Source: Trichoplusia ni
Taxonomy: Eukaryota; Arthropoda; Insecta; Lepidoptera; Noctuidae
Direction: 5' to 3'
NCBI RefSeq assembly: GCF_003590095.1
Contig: NC_039483.1
Coordinates: 1,984,001 to 2,048,000, forward strand
DNA length: 64,000 nt
A program made the position numbers and the translations under genes. The notes beneath the pieces were generated by a model. The model did not search any database, was not told where the DNA came from, and was given only the letters and a program-made list of their open reading frames with translations. Positions 23,901-34,516 of this stretch are shown piece after piece. Position 1 is the first letter of the stretch. Each line of letters opens with the position of its first letter.

Positions 23901-26900
23901 CTATTTTCCAGCACTTAAATTTTAATATCATCATTTGAGAAAGCTGTTTAAAACACCCAAATAAACAGGGTCAGACAGAAGTTCCCCATAAGGACTGTTA
24001 CAATTCTTTCAGCTGTATTGTAAAGACGGGACTTTACGGGTAATGCACGTTTATTTTATGTAAATTAATTTCGCTAGTAAGTAATATTGGTAATGAAATT
24101 ATAGTTTTTTTTTACAAAACCTTTTCTTGAAGTAAAGGATGGTGTAACTATCTAAAATTTTACTTTCCCACGTTTTTTTACACTCACTTTATTTTTTCGT
24201 ATATTTGTAGTCCCAGTTGGATTTCTGTAAACCCCCTTTTGAGGTACTTCCCAAATTTTCAGGGTAGGTTCAAACCCGATGATTCTGTTTTTTTATGTTT
24301 TTTTACAAGTGTATAATTTATTATCAATTATAAGTTTTAAAATACTACTTATAATGTATGCCAACATTGTCGCATAGGGTTTTTACCTGTAAGGATAGTG
24401 TTGTACTCGAAATAAATCAATAAATATTTTAACTATTTTACCTGAACCTGCAGCATCTGATCGATCTTCCCCTTCTCCTGCATGGACTTCAGCTTGGTGC
24501 ACCACTCGTCCCTCTGGTCGTAAGCCAGGGTTGAGGACTCGAACAGGTCGTTCAGGAACTTCTTGCCCTTCCCGAGGGCTGCCAGCATTTTGTCCCATGC
24601 TTGATTGAAAAGAGCTCTGTTGGCAGTCTTGTTAGTGTGAAAACATTTCAGGATAATATTATACTTGAGTCACGAGGTTGGATTAGCTTTCTCCCATTCT
24701 CGAAAGACATCATTACATCAAAATTGGTTTTTATCATATTATTGTTGTATTTTTTGTTTCCTAAGTCGTTATACTTTAGTCAAGGATATCGATTTGGGCA
24801 GCTAAAAACAAATAGATAGGCCTGAAGTTAAAGAGGAGAATTAATAGATGGAGATACCGACAAACATACACACACACACACACACTACTTTTTTCAAGGC
24901 AAACCAACCCATCATATTCCTCTTTTATACCTATTTAATGGTATGAGCTTATGTTTTCGAACTTTATTTTTAAGTTTAGTTTTTTTATTATATGATGGGT
25001 TTAATTAATCACTCTCACGATAGTTACCATAAAAGTCAGTTTTATTTGTATGAATTTTCTACATTAACCTGAGTCGTACCTTACCTATCTTGCAGCATGT
25101 GTTCTATTTCCTCCCTGATCTTCTTATTCTCGTACTGGATGGCATTGAACCTCAGCTTGGCGGTCTCCAGCTTGTTCTCTGCCGACACCAGCCGGTACTC
25201 GCTCTGGTTGCGACGCTCTTCCAACTGTTGGACTCACAGTTCGAGTTAGCTGTCATAATTAACTGCATACCAATCCTATCTATTCTAATCTATTGTAAAT
25301 ATGTATAAATCGTCTCGAACCAGTATCTAAGTTTAAGTCTATCGTCATCATTTTTTTTTGATAGCTAATTTTGAAACTGTTAGCAAAATTGAATGATGGG
25401 TCTCACTTTGGTTACTTGGAGACTTGGGTATTACAGGTACAACTTAATAATAGATAAGCAACAAAGTTCTAAGTAATGTATTTACGTATGTTTCATATGT
25501 AAATACATTCATGTTAAAGCTATCTAAGAATAATGTGTAGCTTTTCTAGTAACTAATATTATAGAAACAAAACATTCAAAATCAAAGTAACTGGTCTTCA
25601 AAAAGATGAAAAAATACCGGAATCACAAAAGTATTGAACAAAAGAAATATTCAAGATCAATGTAAAAAAATTAAAACCTCTTTTTAATTAAACTAATTTC
25701 GGAGGTATTATACCTGGCCCTGTGTTGTGCTCGCCAGTTTCCTCAAATCCAGTGTTTCCTTATTGTTTTTTTGTATCAAGCCGTTAATTTGATCCATCAG
25801 CGTCACGTCACCTGAGAATAATTAATAACATCTTTTGAAATATTTTTGAAAGGATAAAAACATTTTGTTTGTGAATTTTCTGCTGTTTATTCTACTGGGA
25901 TGTGCTACTAAGCTCAAGTATTTTTATTATTGTAATTTATTTAATGCGTATTTTTGGGGTAAAATATAAAGGATTAGTATCGCGTGCCCCCTTTTTTCAA
26001 AAAAATATGAATTTTAAATAATATAGTACAGATTCGCTATGACTGAACTGTAAACTAATAAATCATAATAACTATAGAATTTTCTCAAAATTCAAAGTAA
26101 TATTTTCGTTAATGCTGTAGCAAGAAATATATTTTGATGTTATAGATTTCTCAGCTTTCATTAATCAGCATAATATATTTTTAGCACGTTTGGCAAGTCA
26201 CTTACATGTCCACAGGGTTTTCACACATACTGTACATGACAATGTTAGTTACTATGAGCTCAGAAAGCGGGACTATATTGTGCAAGCAACAAAGTGCATA
26301 GCACTATACCAGTCTCGCTTTAACAAGGACAACCACCCTACTCTAAGAGGGAGAAAAACAGAAGTCTCTCTGTTTATACCTTCACACTCCTGCTCTGTTT
26401 CCACTCGGAGCTGAAGCGCGTTCTTCAGCTCGAGTTTCATCTTCTTATCTTTCTTCTTGTGAGCTCCGGACCTCGCTATCTGTGAGAAACAACTTAAATT
26501 TAAGATCCTTATTTTAGTCTTTAATAACCAATGGCTACAGATACTAGAGATGGGTCTGTGAACCTCTATGACCTATATGGCGGTACTTTTTTTTATCTAC
26601 ATGGATTTGTACCTTCTACAAAATTCACTCACACGCTACTGAAAAGGGAATTACTGATTACCCACTCGAACCAGACTACATATCCATTTAGCAATATCTG
26701 AGGCATGTATGGCGGTATTTAAAAGGTACAATGAAATATTTTAGAAACCCCTAAAAATAATCTATTTGACACGTCATCTATATCAGAATTGCAAAAACTG
26801 AGATGATACCATAGTCCTTGATACTCTCACTGGACAATCGGATTTCCATATTCCATTTTCCCACTACTAATTTTTTTCTCAAACGATTTGTAAATTGACT

Positions 26901-27846
26901 CATGCAATTTGACTTTTTACATTTACTTAAATAATTATCTTCGAGTTTAGTAGGTACTGAATTAATTTCACATTATTAGTAAAATCAAAGAGTTTTTTGT
27001 CTCATCTCATCAGTATCTGATACCTTCAGGTCTTTACAAAGGTTCATGTACTCTCTCTTCAGGGTCCTCATCAGCTCGTCTTGTCTCCTGAACTGAGGGT
27101 GCACTCCCATCGTCCTCTGCTGACGGTCTACCTGAATCATTCTGACCTGTGGAAAGAACACAATTAAATAGGATATGAAACTTATTCCTTGTCTCGGGGG
27201 GGTTTAAAAAAAAATAAGTCGCTTGAAGAAAAACACCCAGACTCAGGCCAAGACTTCTTGGATCACACAAATATCTATCCTACGCGGGGATCGAAACCGC
27301 GACACGTCGCGTTCAGTTTGTTTTTGATCTCAACTATCGCTATCCATGCAGTTGACTAACAAATTTTGTAACGCGTTTATATTTTGCATGCGACCCTTGA
27401 CGCTATCAAATGTGTTTGTGGCTACCTTAAGATAAAGCTATGGCGGTATTAGACAATTGTAAGACACCAATTGATGCCATACTAAGCTCAAATACTATAT
27501 TATCATCACTCAATAAAACGAAAACGAAGGAAATGAGTGAGGGATTCCTGGGGAAATCTTCCTGAATAAAACTACACGTATTTAGGTAATAAGAACATAA
27601 TTAATATTAGACTGGCTGCCTAGCTGACCGCTAGGCAACAGGCTATCAGAAAGTCAGAATTGATATTAATTACATTATTGGACGTGCAGACAAAACTGAT
27701 ATCTAAAATTTCTCCCATCGCTATTCGACAAGCGAAGCTTAACTTCTATAGGTTACCTGTCTCTGAAGCCGTAAATGTTCGTCCTCCATTTTTTTTAGTA
27801 CTTCTATATCGCTGGTCTGAATTTCAGGCGTTTGTGTCGCGTCCAT
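14775..27846 (-). CDS. Outer dynein arm docking complex subunit, ODAD1/CCDC63 family (12 exons, 565 aa)
   Basis: Twelve exons with consensus GT-AG junctions join in one frame (1698 nt including stop) to a 565-residue protein. Human CCDC63 is about 563 residues and ODAD1 (CCDC114) about 670. The protein is charged and almost wholly coiled coil from about residue 15 to 410. Recognisable family blocks are RRQDELMRTLKREYMNL (about 56-72), LATTGKK-like ALGKGKKFLNDL (about 198-209), the signature TLAYDQRDEWCTKL (about 213-226), and HEMKVYLFLATKG (about 253-265). The C-terminal 110 residues are non-coiled and cysteine-containing. The family forms the complex that fixes outer dynein arms to A-tubules of axonemes; in a moth that means sperm flagella and possibly sensory cilia. 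The ATG at 27846 has an in-frame TAG 30 nt upstream and an AAAATGG context. What is seen: exons, frame, coiled coil. What is recalled: the family blocks. ODAD1 and CCDC63 are paralogues I cannot separate here. Confidence 0.87.
15391..15527 (-). CDS. ODAD1/CCDC63-like exon 11 (residues 456-501)
   Basis: Acceptor TCGACTTCCAG, donor GTAAGT; 45 codons plus 2 nt. It is proline-rich (HAEPPDFFKPTPINLLVPAD), ends PCP, and marks the end of the coiled coil. Confidence 0.85.
16022..16154 (-). CDS. ODAD1/CCDC63-like exon 10 (residues 411-455)
   Basis: Acceptor TTTCCCCAG, donor GTAAGG; 1 nt plus 44 codons. It contains LKPFHNLLGDKQPSVHQLDL, then ITERIKEYMQNVYYY. It is separated from exon 9 by a 4.66-kb intron that holds the TIR element at 17059-18822. 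Confidence 0.87.
17059..18822. mobile_element. 1.76-kb non-autonomous TIR DNA transposon with repeated subterminal motifs
   Basis: The ends are 26-bp inverted repeats matching at 22 positions: left AGGTAAACGCTCCTAATACG..., right complement AGGTAAAAGCACCTATTACG.... TA dinucleotides (17057-17058 and 18823-18824) flank both, the pattern of a TA target duplication. A 15-base motif, CCTAWTACGGHGGTA, ends each TIR and recurs inside. Plus-oriented copies lie at 17070, 17098, 17504, 17901 and 17954, minus-oriented copies at 17469, 18556, 18577, 18607 and 18797. There is no transposase-like ORF. It lies in intron 9 of the docking gene. Superfamily is uncertain; TA duplication suggests Tc1/mariner-like, but other TA-targeting groups fit. 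Central sequence (about 18060-18240) may be a nested repeat. Confidence 0.75.
19668..19830 (+). repeat. tRNA-like SINE, near full length
   Basis: Box A-like GGATAGCCGAGTGGTTGAGG and box B-like CAAGTTCGATCCCCGCGTAG precede the family body (CACGAATGCTTGTCCTGAGTCT). It lies in the same intron as the TIR element, antisense to the docking gene. Confidence 0.72.
20615..20690. promoter_or_regulatory. CRE-like palindrome cluster (TGACGTCACTTA ... GTGACGTTA)
   Basis: A perfect TGACGTCA and a one-off TGACGTTA are about 45 bases apart. A related arrangement at 41567-41620 (TGACGTCACTTA ... AAGTGATGTTA) suggests an old repeat rather than a local regulatory unit. It sits in intron 9 of the docking gene. 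Confidence 0.35.
20818..20989 (-). CDS. ODAD1/CCDC63-like exon 9 (residues 354-411)
   Basis: Acceptor ATGTTTTTAG, donor GC|GTAAGT; 2 nt, 56 codons, 2 nt. It ends KINEMF. Reading through the donor would give an immediate TAA, so an alternative short isoform ending here is possible. The exon is AT-rich. Confidence 0.85.
21088..21290. repeat. ATGAGATACAGCC-family repeat, two halves in opposite orientation
   Basis: Positions 21091-21175 are the family's 3' half on the minus strand (GGGCTCCG...TGTCTCATGAACCGTGA). Positions 21190-21285 are its 5' half on the plus strand (ATCGATGTTAA...TATAGCGGCAAGAGAAATC). Class unassigned, but the layout resembles 5' inversion during target-primed insertion. Confidence 0.5.
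21957..22160 (-). mobile_element. Non-autonomous Helitron (minus)
   Basis: Read on the minus strand it starts near TACTAGTATTATAAACAAGG and ends CGCGGGTAACAGCTAG before T. It is a different subfamily from the four TCTATACTAATATATAAAGC copies. It lies in intron 8 of the docking gene, close to exon 8. A plus-strand open frame at 22097-22414 is a shadow of this element and exon 8. Confidence 0.6.
22266..22416 (-). CDS. ODAD1/CCDC63-like exon 8 (residues 304-354)
   Basis: Acceptor TGCCATCCAG, donor GTATGG; 50 codons plus 1 nt. It contains YRVMKLFKKKEQENFSMYQL, then AENEVLRRDVNEI. The open frame continues past the donor into a hydrophobic intron read-through that should not be taken as a membrane segment. 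The donor is fixed by the phase of exon 9. Confidence 0.87.
22797..23158 (-). mobile_element. 5S-rRNA-derived SINE, near full length (minus)
   Basis: It carries the 5S-like head (on the minus strand GATCACAGGCTAAGCTACGCTCGATGCGGTTGG then CCGTAGATGGGTGACC), the family body and the 3' tail. It fills intron 7 of the docking gene. It is somewhat diverged, so not recent. Confidence 0.8.
23199..23381 (-). CDS. ODAD1/CCDC63-like exon 7 (residues 243-303)
   Basis: Acceptor AAATTCCAG, donor GTAAGT; 61 codons, phase 0 at both ends. It contains MRDLIKAYDHEMKVYLFLAT and a long EEAMRRTDEEETKR helix. Confidence 0.9.
24442..24616 (-). CDS. ODAD1/CCDC63-like exon 6 (residues 184-242), signature exon
   Basis: Acceptor TGCCAACAG, donor GTAAAA; 1 nt plus 58 codons. 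It carries GKKFLNDLFESSTLAYDQRD followed by EWCTKL, the best family signature in the protein (ODAD1/CCDC63 read AYDQREEW at this place, from memory). Confidence 0.9.
24868..24885. repeat. (CA)n microsatellite
   Basis: Nine uninterrupted CA units lie in intron 5 of the docking gene. Confidence 0.9.
25085..25224 (-). CDS. ODAD1/CCDC63-like exon 5 (residues 138-184)
   Basis: The acceptor is GAGTCCAACAG and the donor is AG|GTAAGG; 46 codons plus 2 nt. Heptad-rich peptide LEERRNQSEYRLVSAENKLE, ending EEIEHMLQD. Confidence 0.85.
25714..25811 (-). CDS. ODAD1/CCDC63-like exon 4 (residues 105-137)
   Basis: Acceptor ATTCTCAG, donor GTATAA; 2 nt plus 32 codons. The peptide runs GDVTLMDQINGLIQ to STTQGQ. 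Its AT-rich codon use contrasts with exons 5-8. Confidence 0.82.
26380..26479 (-). CDS. ODAD1/CCDC63-like exon 3 (residues 72-105)
   Basis: Acceptor TCTCACAG, donor GTATAA, 33 codons plus 1 nt. The peptide is basic (KKKDKKMKLELKNALQLR) and ends EQECE. It is GC-rich next to AT-rich intron. Confidence 0.85.
27024..27146 (-). CDS. ODAD1/CCDC63-like exon 2 (residues 31-71)
   Basis: It lies between a CCACAG acceptor and a GTATCA donor; 41 codons, phase 0 at both ends. It contains the family block FRRQDELMRTLKREY. The longer minus-strand open frame over it is in a different frame. Confidence 0.85.
27235..27312 (-). repeat. tRNA-like SINE fragment (minus)
   Basis: Box B region in reverse (CCTACGCGGGGATCGAAACCGCGACACGTCGCG) with the adjacent body. 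It lies in intron 1 of the docking gene. Confidence 0.65.
27757..27846 (-). CDS. ODAD1/CCDC63-like exon 1 (residues 1-30)
   Basis: It begins MDATQTPEIQTSD and ends LRLQRQ before a GTAACC donor, phase 0. The start is preceded in frame by TAG (27876-27874). It is AT-rich, and the short acidic N-terminus leads straight into the coiled coil. Confidence 0.8.
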
Positions 27847-28420
27847 TTTAATGAAACAATAATATTTCAGGCGCTACGTAAATTGTGTAAAAATTAAATT
27901 TGATTATGAAAACGGTATGCGGCCATTATTTCAGCCAACTGGATATTGTAGTATTATTTTTTTTTATTATCAAATTAGTTGGAATTACCTTTTTTTGGTT
28001 TTTGTTTGAATTACAATCTGAGATTCTTTAGTTGGACAATGTTTTAATTTTGGAAAGAAGAGAGAACAGAGGATTCCTGTGTTGTAATTATAACGAGACT
28101 TTCCAAAAAAGTAGTGTTTGTATTTTTTTTTTAATTTCATCATAGTTTCCAAATTCTTAAGTCCTTAAATCTTTACGTCACTGAATTGCACTAGTGTCTA
28201 GAAGAAATAGTTATCTAAAAGGGAAAAAAAACAATTTGAAGCTATTTTCCAAGTATTTTGTGCCGTGTTTTTATTTTAAAATATTTGCTTGCTTTTCGTG
28301 GTGCTAATATTATATTATCAATGTTACTCTATAAATCGATTCGATGACATATACATTTTTGAGTATCCAAACATGTCAAATTTAATTGTCAACCAAAAAA
28401 AATTAACAACAACAGGAGAT

Positions 28421-28560
28421 TAACCCCGATCTTAATGTTGTTACGCCGGCTACAGAAATAGATCAACGAAGAAAATACCAACTGTCTGGCTCTCATTGTT
28501 TATGAGATAAAGCCTGATGGCGGACAGACAGATAGAGCCTTAAAACGTACCGGGTAATTT
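28421..28560 (+). repeat. ATGAGATACAGCC-family repeat copy
   Basis: It shares the order CGATCTTAA, GGCTACAGAAATA, ATGAGATAAAGCCTGATGGCGG, ACAGACAG, GAGCC with the other copies. Diverged. Confidence 0.55.
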
Positions 28561-29212
28561 AAATTTCTATATCACTTTTAATTTACCCCACAGACAAATA
28601 TTTCTTTTATATTTTATAAAAGTTCTTTATCGCGAATAGAAGTACAATGTAGTTAAGCAGTGTTTTCAGTAACTTGCCTATTGTTGCCTATTGTTGACGA
28701 CAAAATAAATGTTCATTGTTGAAAGATAAATGCTCTGCCCATGGTTCCGTATACCGTATTTTATAAGTATATTTACAGTATATGCGGTAATACGATTATA
28801 TTTGAAGTAAGTTTTGTCGTGTAGTTTATAAGAAAACTAGCAACCCGTCCCGGTTTCGCACGCGTGCTGTACTTAATACTCACTACAGAGATTCGTCAGA
28901 TTATTTATACAGATATGTTTTATTAGTTGACATTATCTTTATAAATTGTCAAATGTGCCTCATTTTAGTTAAGTGTTTATATCTATATTCATGGTTGTAA
29001 ATAGTTTTAAGCAAATATTTGTTTGGTATACAAATATGTCGCTTGTAAATATGTGAGGCGAAACATAGTGAGACTATTTTTTATTAAGATCTTTTATATA
29101 TGTTACCTTTGTTTAATCAAGTAAATTTACTAACAAGTAACTTAACAAGGAAAAATAACTAAAGTCAAAAAGAAACTCACCTTGAAACTTATTTGCCACC
29201 CACCAACAAATG

Positions 29213-29397
29213 ACCGTAACAACGATGCTTAACCTGAACTTTATTTTTAGTATGTCTTGTTATAGCGGTAACAGAAACATTATTCATTTTCTTACTAGCC
29301 ATCACGATGCATGAGATACAGCCTGGAACAGATGGTCGGACAGACAGCGGAGCCCTAATAACATTGCCCGTTTTACCTTTCGGGTACAGAAACCTAA
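29213..29397 (+). repeat. ATGAGATACAGCC-family repeat copy
   Basis: One of the best copies: TATAGCGGTAACAGAAAC, CATGAGATACAGCCTGG, GGACAGACAGCGGAGCCC, then GGGTACAGAAACCTAAAAA at the 3' end. Other copies: 21088, 28421, 29998(-), 32018, 43120, 52758(-), 54960, 60115, 62015. Confidence 0.65.
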
Positions 29398-29997
29398 AAA
29401 AATCAATTCAATGCATAAAAAAGTATTTTAACCAATATAAGAGTCACCTCAACTATATTTAAACCTTATTAAGCAACTAACCTCAACATAAAACTTATAC
29501 TCAACAAATAACGCAACATTTAACCGCAGGGCTAACTAAAGCTAGCACAAAACGCAGTTTGGTTAGTTATAACTGATCAGGCCGCAGTAAAAGACGTTAA
29601 GACGACAGATCCCGTATTCATTCGCACGCCGACCGTTTTCATTCACACCGCCGAGGCTGACTGTCACACCGCAGTATAAATTTGGTAATTAAATAACTAG
29701 TGGTTTCTTAGGTTTACGCGAATGTTAGACATTGAAATGAAACTACTTTTACGGATTTCGAGTCAAGACACAGTGAGCTCATACTGCGTAGGTCGGACCA
29801 GAAATAATTAATTAAAATATGAAGGTAGAACGAGCAACATCTTCTGTCAAGACGAACGCCATCTCAGTCTGCCCGTGACCATGATACCTGCAAAGGTTTC
29901 GAAACGTCGGGAACTAAAATCTAAAATTAAACCGCGATAAAATCCGTAAAAGTAGTTTCATTTCAATTAAATAACTAGCTTTTTTTATAGTCTCAGG

Positions 29998-30175
29998 GTT
30001 TTTTGAGGTTTCGTACACTAAGTATAAAACAGAACTGTATTACTGAGGCTTCGGTGTTTGTACGTCTGTCTGTCAATCCGTTCGCTACTAGCCTGTATCT
30101 CATGACCCGTGGTAGCTAGATAAGTAGTTGAATTTTGTACAGATAATGTATTTTTATTACCGGCACAATAATAAT
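29998..30175 (-). repeat. ATGAGATACAGCC-family repeat copy (minus)
   Basis: Reads GCCTGTATCTCATGACCCGTGGTAGCTAG on the plus strand, that is the family in reverse, with the TTTTTTGAGGTTTCGTA 3' end at left. Confidence 0.65.
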
Positions 30176-32017
30176 GTCGTTAGGTCATATGATGGTTTTT
30201 AAGCATCTTGTCGCAATTCTTACACAGACTTGAACCGTTTTAAATGCTGAACCTTATTTAAACTCACTTATGTATTAGATAGTCCCCACTAATTAAAATG
30301 AAATTAATATTATTCTGTAAGTAGAATACCTATATTATTATCATAACTTGTCACGTGTCTTTTTTGAGAAAGCTGTAGTCAACATTTTATATTTGACTAC
30401 CCTGAGAAGAAAATATGTTGAAAATGAAATGATGCTAAGAATTAGACATTTACAAGTGAAGAATAGGGACTTGAAGAGTAGTCCAGAAGTATTCGGATGC
30501 AAGTATATTAAAGAAAATATTGTGTAATAGGTACAAACATCGTATTTTCAAGTCCCATAAAGCGAGTACATAAAATAAATAATCATGAAGGAATGACGAG
30601 TCATATTTTTTATATTAGCTGTATCTTCGTAGACCGTATATTTGTATATTATGTTTACGTAAAGGTACTTATAATTTTAGAGTACCGTAAAATATGTTTC
30701 TTTAGGACATGGCCCGGAATAAACATGTGGAATGTTTTGGATAAATGTAGATGCTGCCCAAATAAGTGAAGGAGTTCAGGTTTTGTATGAGACAAGTTCG
30801 ATTCCCGATCGGAGCAAATATTGATGGGGGAATTGACGAATGATATATTTTTTATGCTACTCCTACGCTAAGGATTTATATTCTTGTGTCGGCACAATTT
30901 TACGCAAATTAAAGTCACATACTCAAAGACACATAGGCTAGTAACAGCTTGTGTGTCAAACGGGGATCGAACGCCGGTCCAGTGGATTTGGCGTGGTGAC
31001 CTTCAGCACTATCTGCGCAGTTATTGGTATTTCATGTTGGAATCATTATTGTCGTTTTCAAAACGCGTTATATTATTATTACCATTGCAAATAAGCATTG
31101 CATAAATTTAATGTCAAATACCAATCAATACTAATTTGTTTTGTTTGGGTAATAACTATAAAGCATACCTCTGTGATTAACACAATTATCTAATTAAACA
31201 AATAGTAATTAAAACGAAAACAATATCAAAGCGTATGCGCTAACTCTGTCCCATAACACCGACTTATAACAAGCCAAAATGACCCCACGGGCACATAAAA
31301 TGGGGAAAAATCTATCCTAGGTACGTGTTAATCCTGGTTATAAGCTATCTGTGGACCGACCGTTTCGTCTAAATTCGTTCAGTGGTTTTTGGGAGAAAGG
31401 GGAACAAGCATCCATAAAAACCATTATTAGATTAGATTAGAATATTCTTTATTATATACCATGGAATTGCAGCAGTAATTCTTAAAACATACAGTGTTAG
31501 GGTACAAAATTCCACATTTACTCTAAAATATGTCATCAAAATCACTCGTAACACAATTACAGGTTACGCGTCGGTGTGACAGGCGGCCGCCAGTCGGCCT
31601 CTTTGTGAAATCCCCTCTTTAATGTAGCCTCCACTGCCTTTGAATCTACCGCTCTATGCAACTGTGATTTTCTTTTTAGCTATTGGTTTTTTAAATGCTT
31701 TGCGAGATGGCTTTTCGTAATTAGCCGGGTTTAGGTGTGCAGTCATCTGAGGGGGGAAACTGGTGGAAGCTGGTGGGATTGACTGGTAACGATTATGTGA
31801 CAAGGAATGGTGTTAGTGTGGGATGTTGTGATTAAGAATAGATTGGTGGTAAATAAAATAATTATTGAAGTTATAAGAAGAAGAAGAAGAATTTATATAT
31901 ATTGAAGTATTATTGAAGTTGGGGATTCAGTTATTTCTCATGTAACAAATATATAGACCTTAACAATCGTTGCTTAATATCGATCACTATATTTACACCT
32001 GATTTATTTCTTATTGT

Positions 32018-32165
32018 AGAGGCAACAATACATCATCTGTAAAAAATTCAACTCTTTAGCTATCATGGTTAATTAGATTCAGCCCGGACCATTCAGGACA
32101 GTCAGATGGACAGACAGATGGACAGCGGAGCTGACTGGAGTCAGAATTGTTTTTACCTTTTCATT
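32018..32165 (+). repeat. ATGAGATACAGCC-family repeat copy
   Basis: Contains GAGGCAACAATACATCATCTG, TAGCTATCATGGTTAATTAGATTCAGCC and GGACAGCGGAG. There is a small internal duplication of the GATGGACAGACAG stretch. Confidence 0.6.
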
Positions 32166-33508
32166 ACGCAACCATAAATATAATGTCATTATGTAGTACT
32201 TACAACTCTGACTGACAAGTAACATATATTTCTAAAACAGTTCGACACTTCTGTGTATGTGTGTCACTTTTACGCAAACGAATTAAATCTATAATTATCG
32301 TATACAATTCTACGCTTTTCTATCAAACCAATATTTCCACAAACATTCAAACGAAACAACGAAAACAATTACGAAATCCCTTGCACATTTAAGCTGGCAG
32401 AGTAATTACCGAAGCTAAATAAACAGCAACATTGTAACAACGTTAAAATCTCAAAATCAATAAAAAACAAAACTGAAACGGGAACAGATTTTCTAGTATA
32501 GGAAAACCTATAATTCTCTGCGGTTACCATGAACTTGTAAAACTCGGTTTATGCGACTGCGCGAGGAAGACAACACTCTATACCATGGTCGTGTTGTCTC
32601 GCTTCAATAACAAGGTTATACCTCCGTTATAGGTATTGTAGTACAGGGGCTGGTTGGAAGAAAACAATGAACGATTTATGGAGTAAAATGGTTTCGGCGT
32701 CACTGCGTTTCGTATTAATCACAGTTGTCATTCTGAAAACAAAGAGATCTTCTTTGATTTAAGATGCACTTTGAAGGGATATTGAGAATGTTGTTTCTTT
32801 TAAAACCTGTTTTAAATGAAAAAGGTGTTTAAAATTTTGTAGATTTTTGAAAGAAAAGAAATTGAGTATGACCTTAACATCTTTTGTCGTTTTCTCTGCT
32901 CATTACTAATTATAAAAACCTTAGGAATTAAGGTAGGTAAAGGTAAGGAAGGAAAGGAGGAAGGAAACCAAATCAATCAGTTAATAAATTTGTCTTCATT
33001 CGTTAAAATAGTGGAAACTGAAATGGCTATCACGGTTCATAAGATTTACAGACATTCAGTAACTTTGGTTCCGTTAATGACCATTTCAGTATTGAACTCT
33101 AGAAAACACTAAATTAATAACAAAATAATCGTCTTCTTAGCTTTTTTATCTAAATAAAAGTAATGAAAGTCATCTGAGCACCAACGATTAAGCGTTTTCA
33201 ATATTGCTATCACAGTCCATATTCCAATTAAATATGTACGTCGCAAAAATCTTATTAATCTTTTAAAACTCACTTAATTTTTGCTTTGTCAAAGCCTCTT
33301 AGTTGTTTTGTATCATTTTTTGTATTCCATAGCTTTGTAATGAAACAATTTGATTCAAGTTTTTGAGGACAATAATGGTAATAATTTGGTATTTGTTTGT
33401 GTTGTGATTCGAAATAAGTATGTATGGTAAATGAATAAAGAGATTTGATTATGACCTATTGATTAAATGGAAATATTTTTTTTTCGGTGATTAAACGGTA
33501 TGTTTTTG

Positions 33509-33878
33509 AGGAGCTCGTGGCTAAGCTATAACCGCATAAGTGAAACGATCACAGGTTAAGCTATGCTTGACGCGGTTGGTCCGTAGATGGGTGACCGTCT
33601 TTGTCATAACGAGTTTCTCCGAGTTTCGGAAGGCACGTTAAATTGTTGGTCCCGTCTGTTATTTCTACATCTTTGACAGTCGTTACAGGTAGTCAGAAGC
33701 TTTAAAAGTCTGACAACCAGTCTAAAAATGGGGTATCGTGTTGCCCAGGTAACTGGGTTGAGAAGGTCAGATGGGCAGTCGCTCCTTGTAAAACACTGGA
33801 AGTGCTGAAACACACAACAAAAAACCTGAGACTGGTAGCCGACCCCAACATAGTTGGGAAAAGGCTAGGCCAATGTAT
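33509..33878 (+). mobile_element. 5S-rRNA-derived SINE, full length with internal damage
   Basis: The head GATCACAGGTTAAGCTATGCTTGACGCGGTTGGTCCGTAGATGGGTGACC lines up with the internal control region of insect 5S rRNA (box A, intermediate element, box C), as I recall it. The body with CGTGTTGCCCAGGTAACTGGGTTGAG and the 3' end CCGACCCCAACATAGTTGGGAAAAGGCTAGGCC follow. The predicted stop-free frames across it (33604-33813 minus, 33802-34005 plus) are repeat shadows. Confidence 0.82.
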
Positions 33879-34438
33879 GTTTAAACGGTATGTTTATATA
33901 TTACTTAAAAATAAGAAGAATATGGAACAAATAATCCTTTTGGCAATATCTAATTTTGCTTCTTCTTTCTTCAACGCCGATGAAAAAGTTTCACTTCAAA
34001 AATAAGTAAGTCATACATTGTAGTTTATAACTACACTTAAGGTTGATCATCATCTCTTAATCACGACACACATATAGCCTAACTACCACTTCTATCACCA
34101 TTTTTATGTTCCACAACACTCGCCTAAGTAAACCATCGGTCTAGATTTCACAAAAATATTTTAAAAACTAGGTAAGTTTGATTGACACGTCGTGAACCAC
34201 TAGTGCTTAGAGGAAGGTAGTCTGAAACCCGAGCCATGGGGTATTGCTATCACCAAGTAATTGGGTCGCTTCGGGTCAGGCCGTAATAATGTAAAATACC
34301 GATAGCCGCAACTGATTATACGAGGAATATCTGCCTTCAATTATAATAGGATGGAGTCTTTACTAAACTGTGGGGTTTTTGAGACGTGGAGACTTAATGG
34401 TGTAGCTTAAAATTGTTTTTTTTTGTTTATGTATAGCT

Positions 34439-34516
34439 ATGGGTCCCGTTGGATGCAGGTGAGGCCTTTGTCCAGCAGTGGACTGCTATAGGCTGAGATG
34501 ATGATGATGATGATAG
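34439..34516 (+). mobile_element. LINE 3' tail, extremely 5'-truncated (RTE-like)
   Basis: GTGAGGCCTTTGTCCAGCAGTGGACTGCTATAGGCTGA runs into (GATGAT)n, a tail I associate with lepidopteran RTE-type LINEs. ATAGCTAT on both sides is a possible target duplication. Confidence 0.6.

Noticed and set aside
24383..24598. Minus-strand ORF overlapping exon 6 in another frame
   Set aside because: Shadow of exon 6; the exon frame joins in phase to exons 5 and 7 and carries the family signature.
32612..32640. Extra copy of the TACCTCCGTAATAGG subterminal motif (TACCTCCGTTATAGG)
   Set aside because: It is solitary, with no TIR partner nearby; it may be chance or a solo relic and was not counted with the 17059-18822 element.
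33509..33610. 5S rRNA gene or pseudogene
   Set aside because: Only the internal region resembles 5S, and it is followed by the same 250-base body in other copies; it is the head of a SINE.
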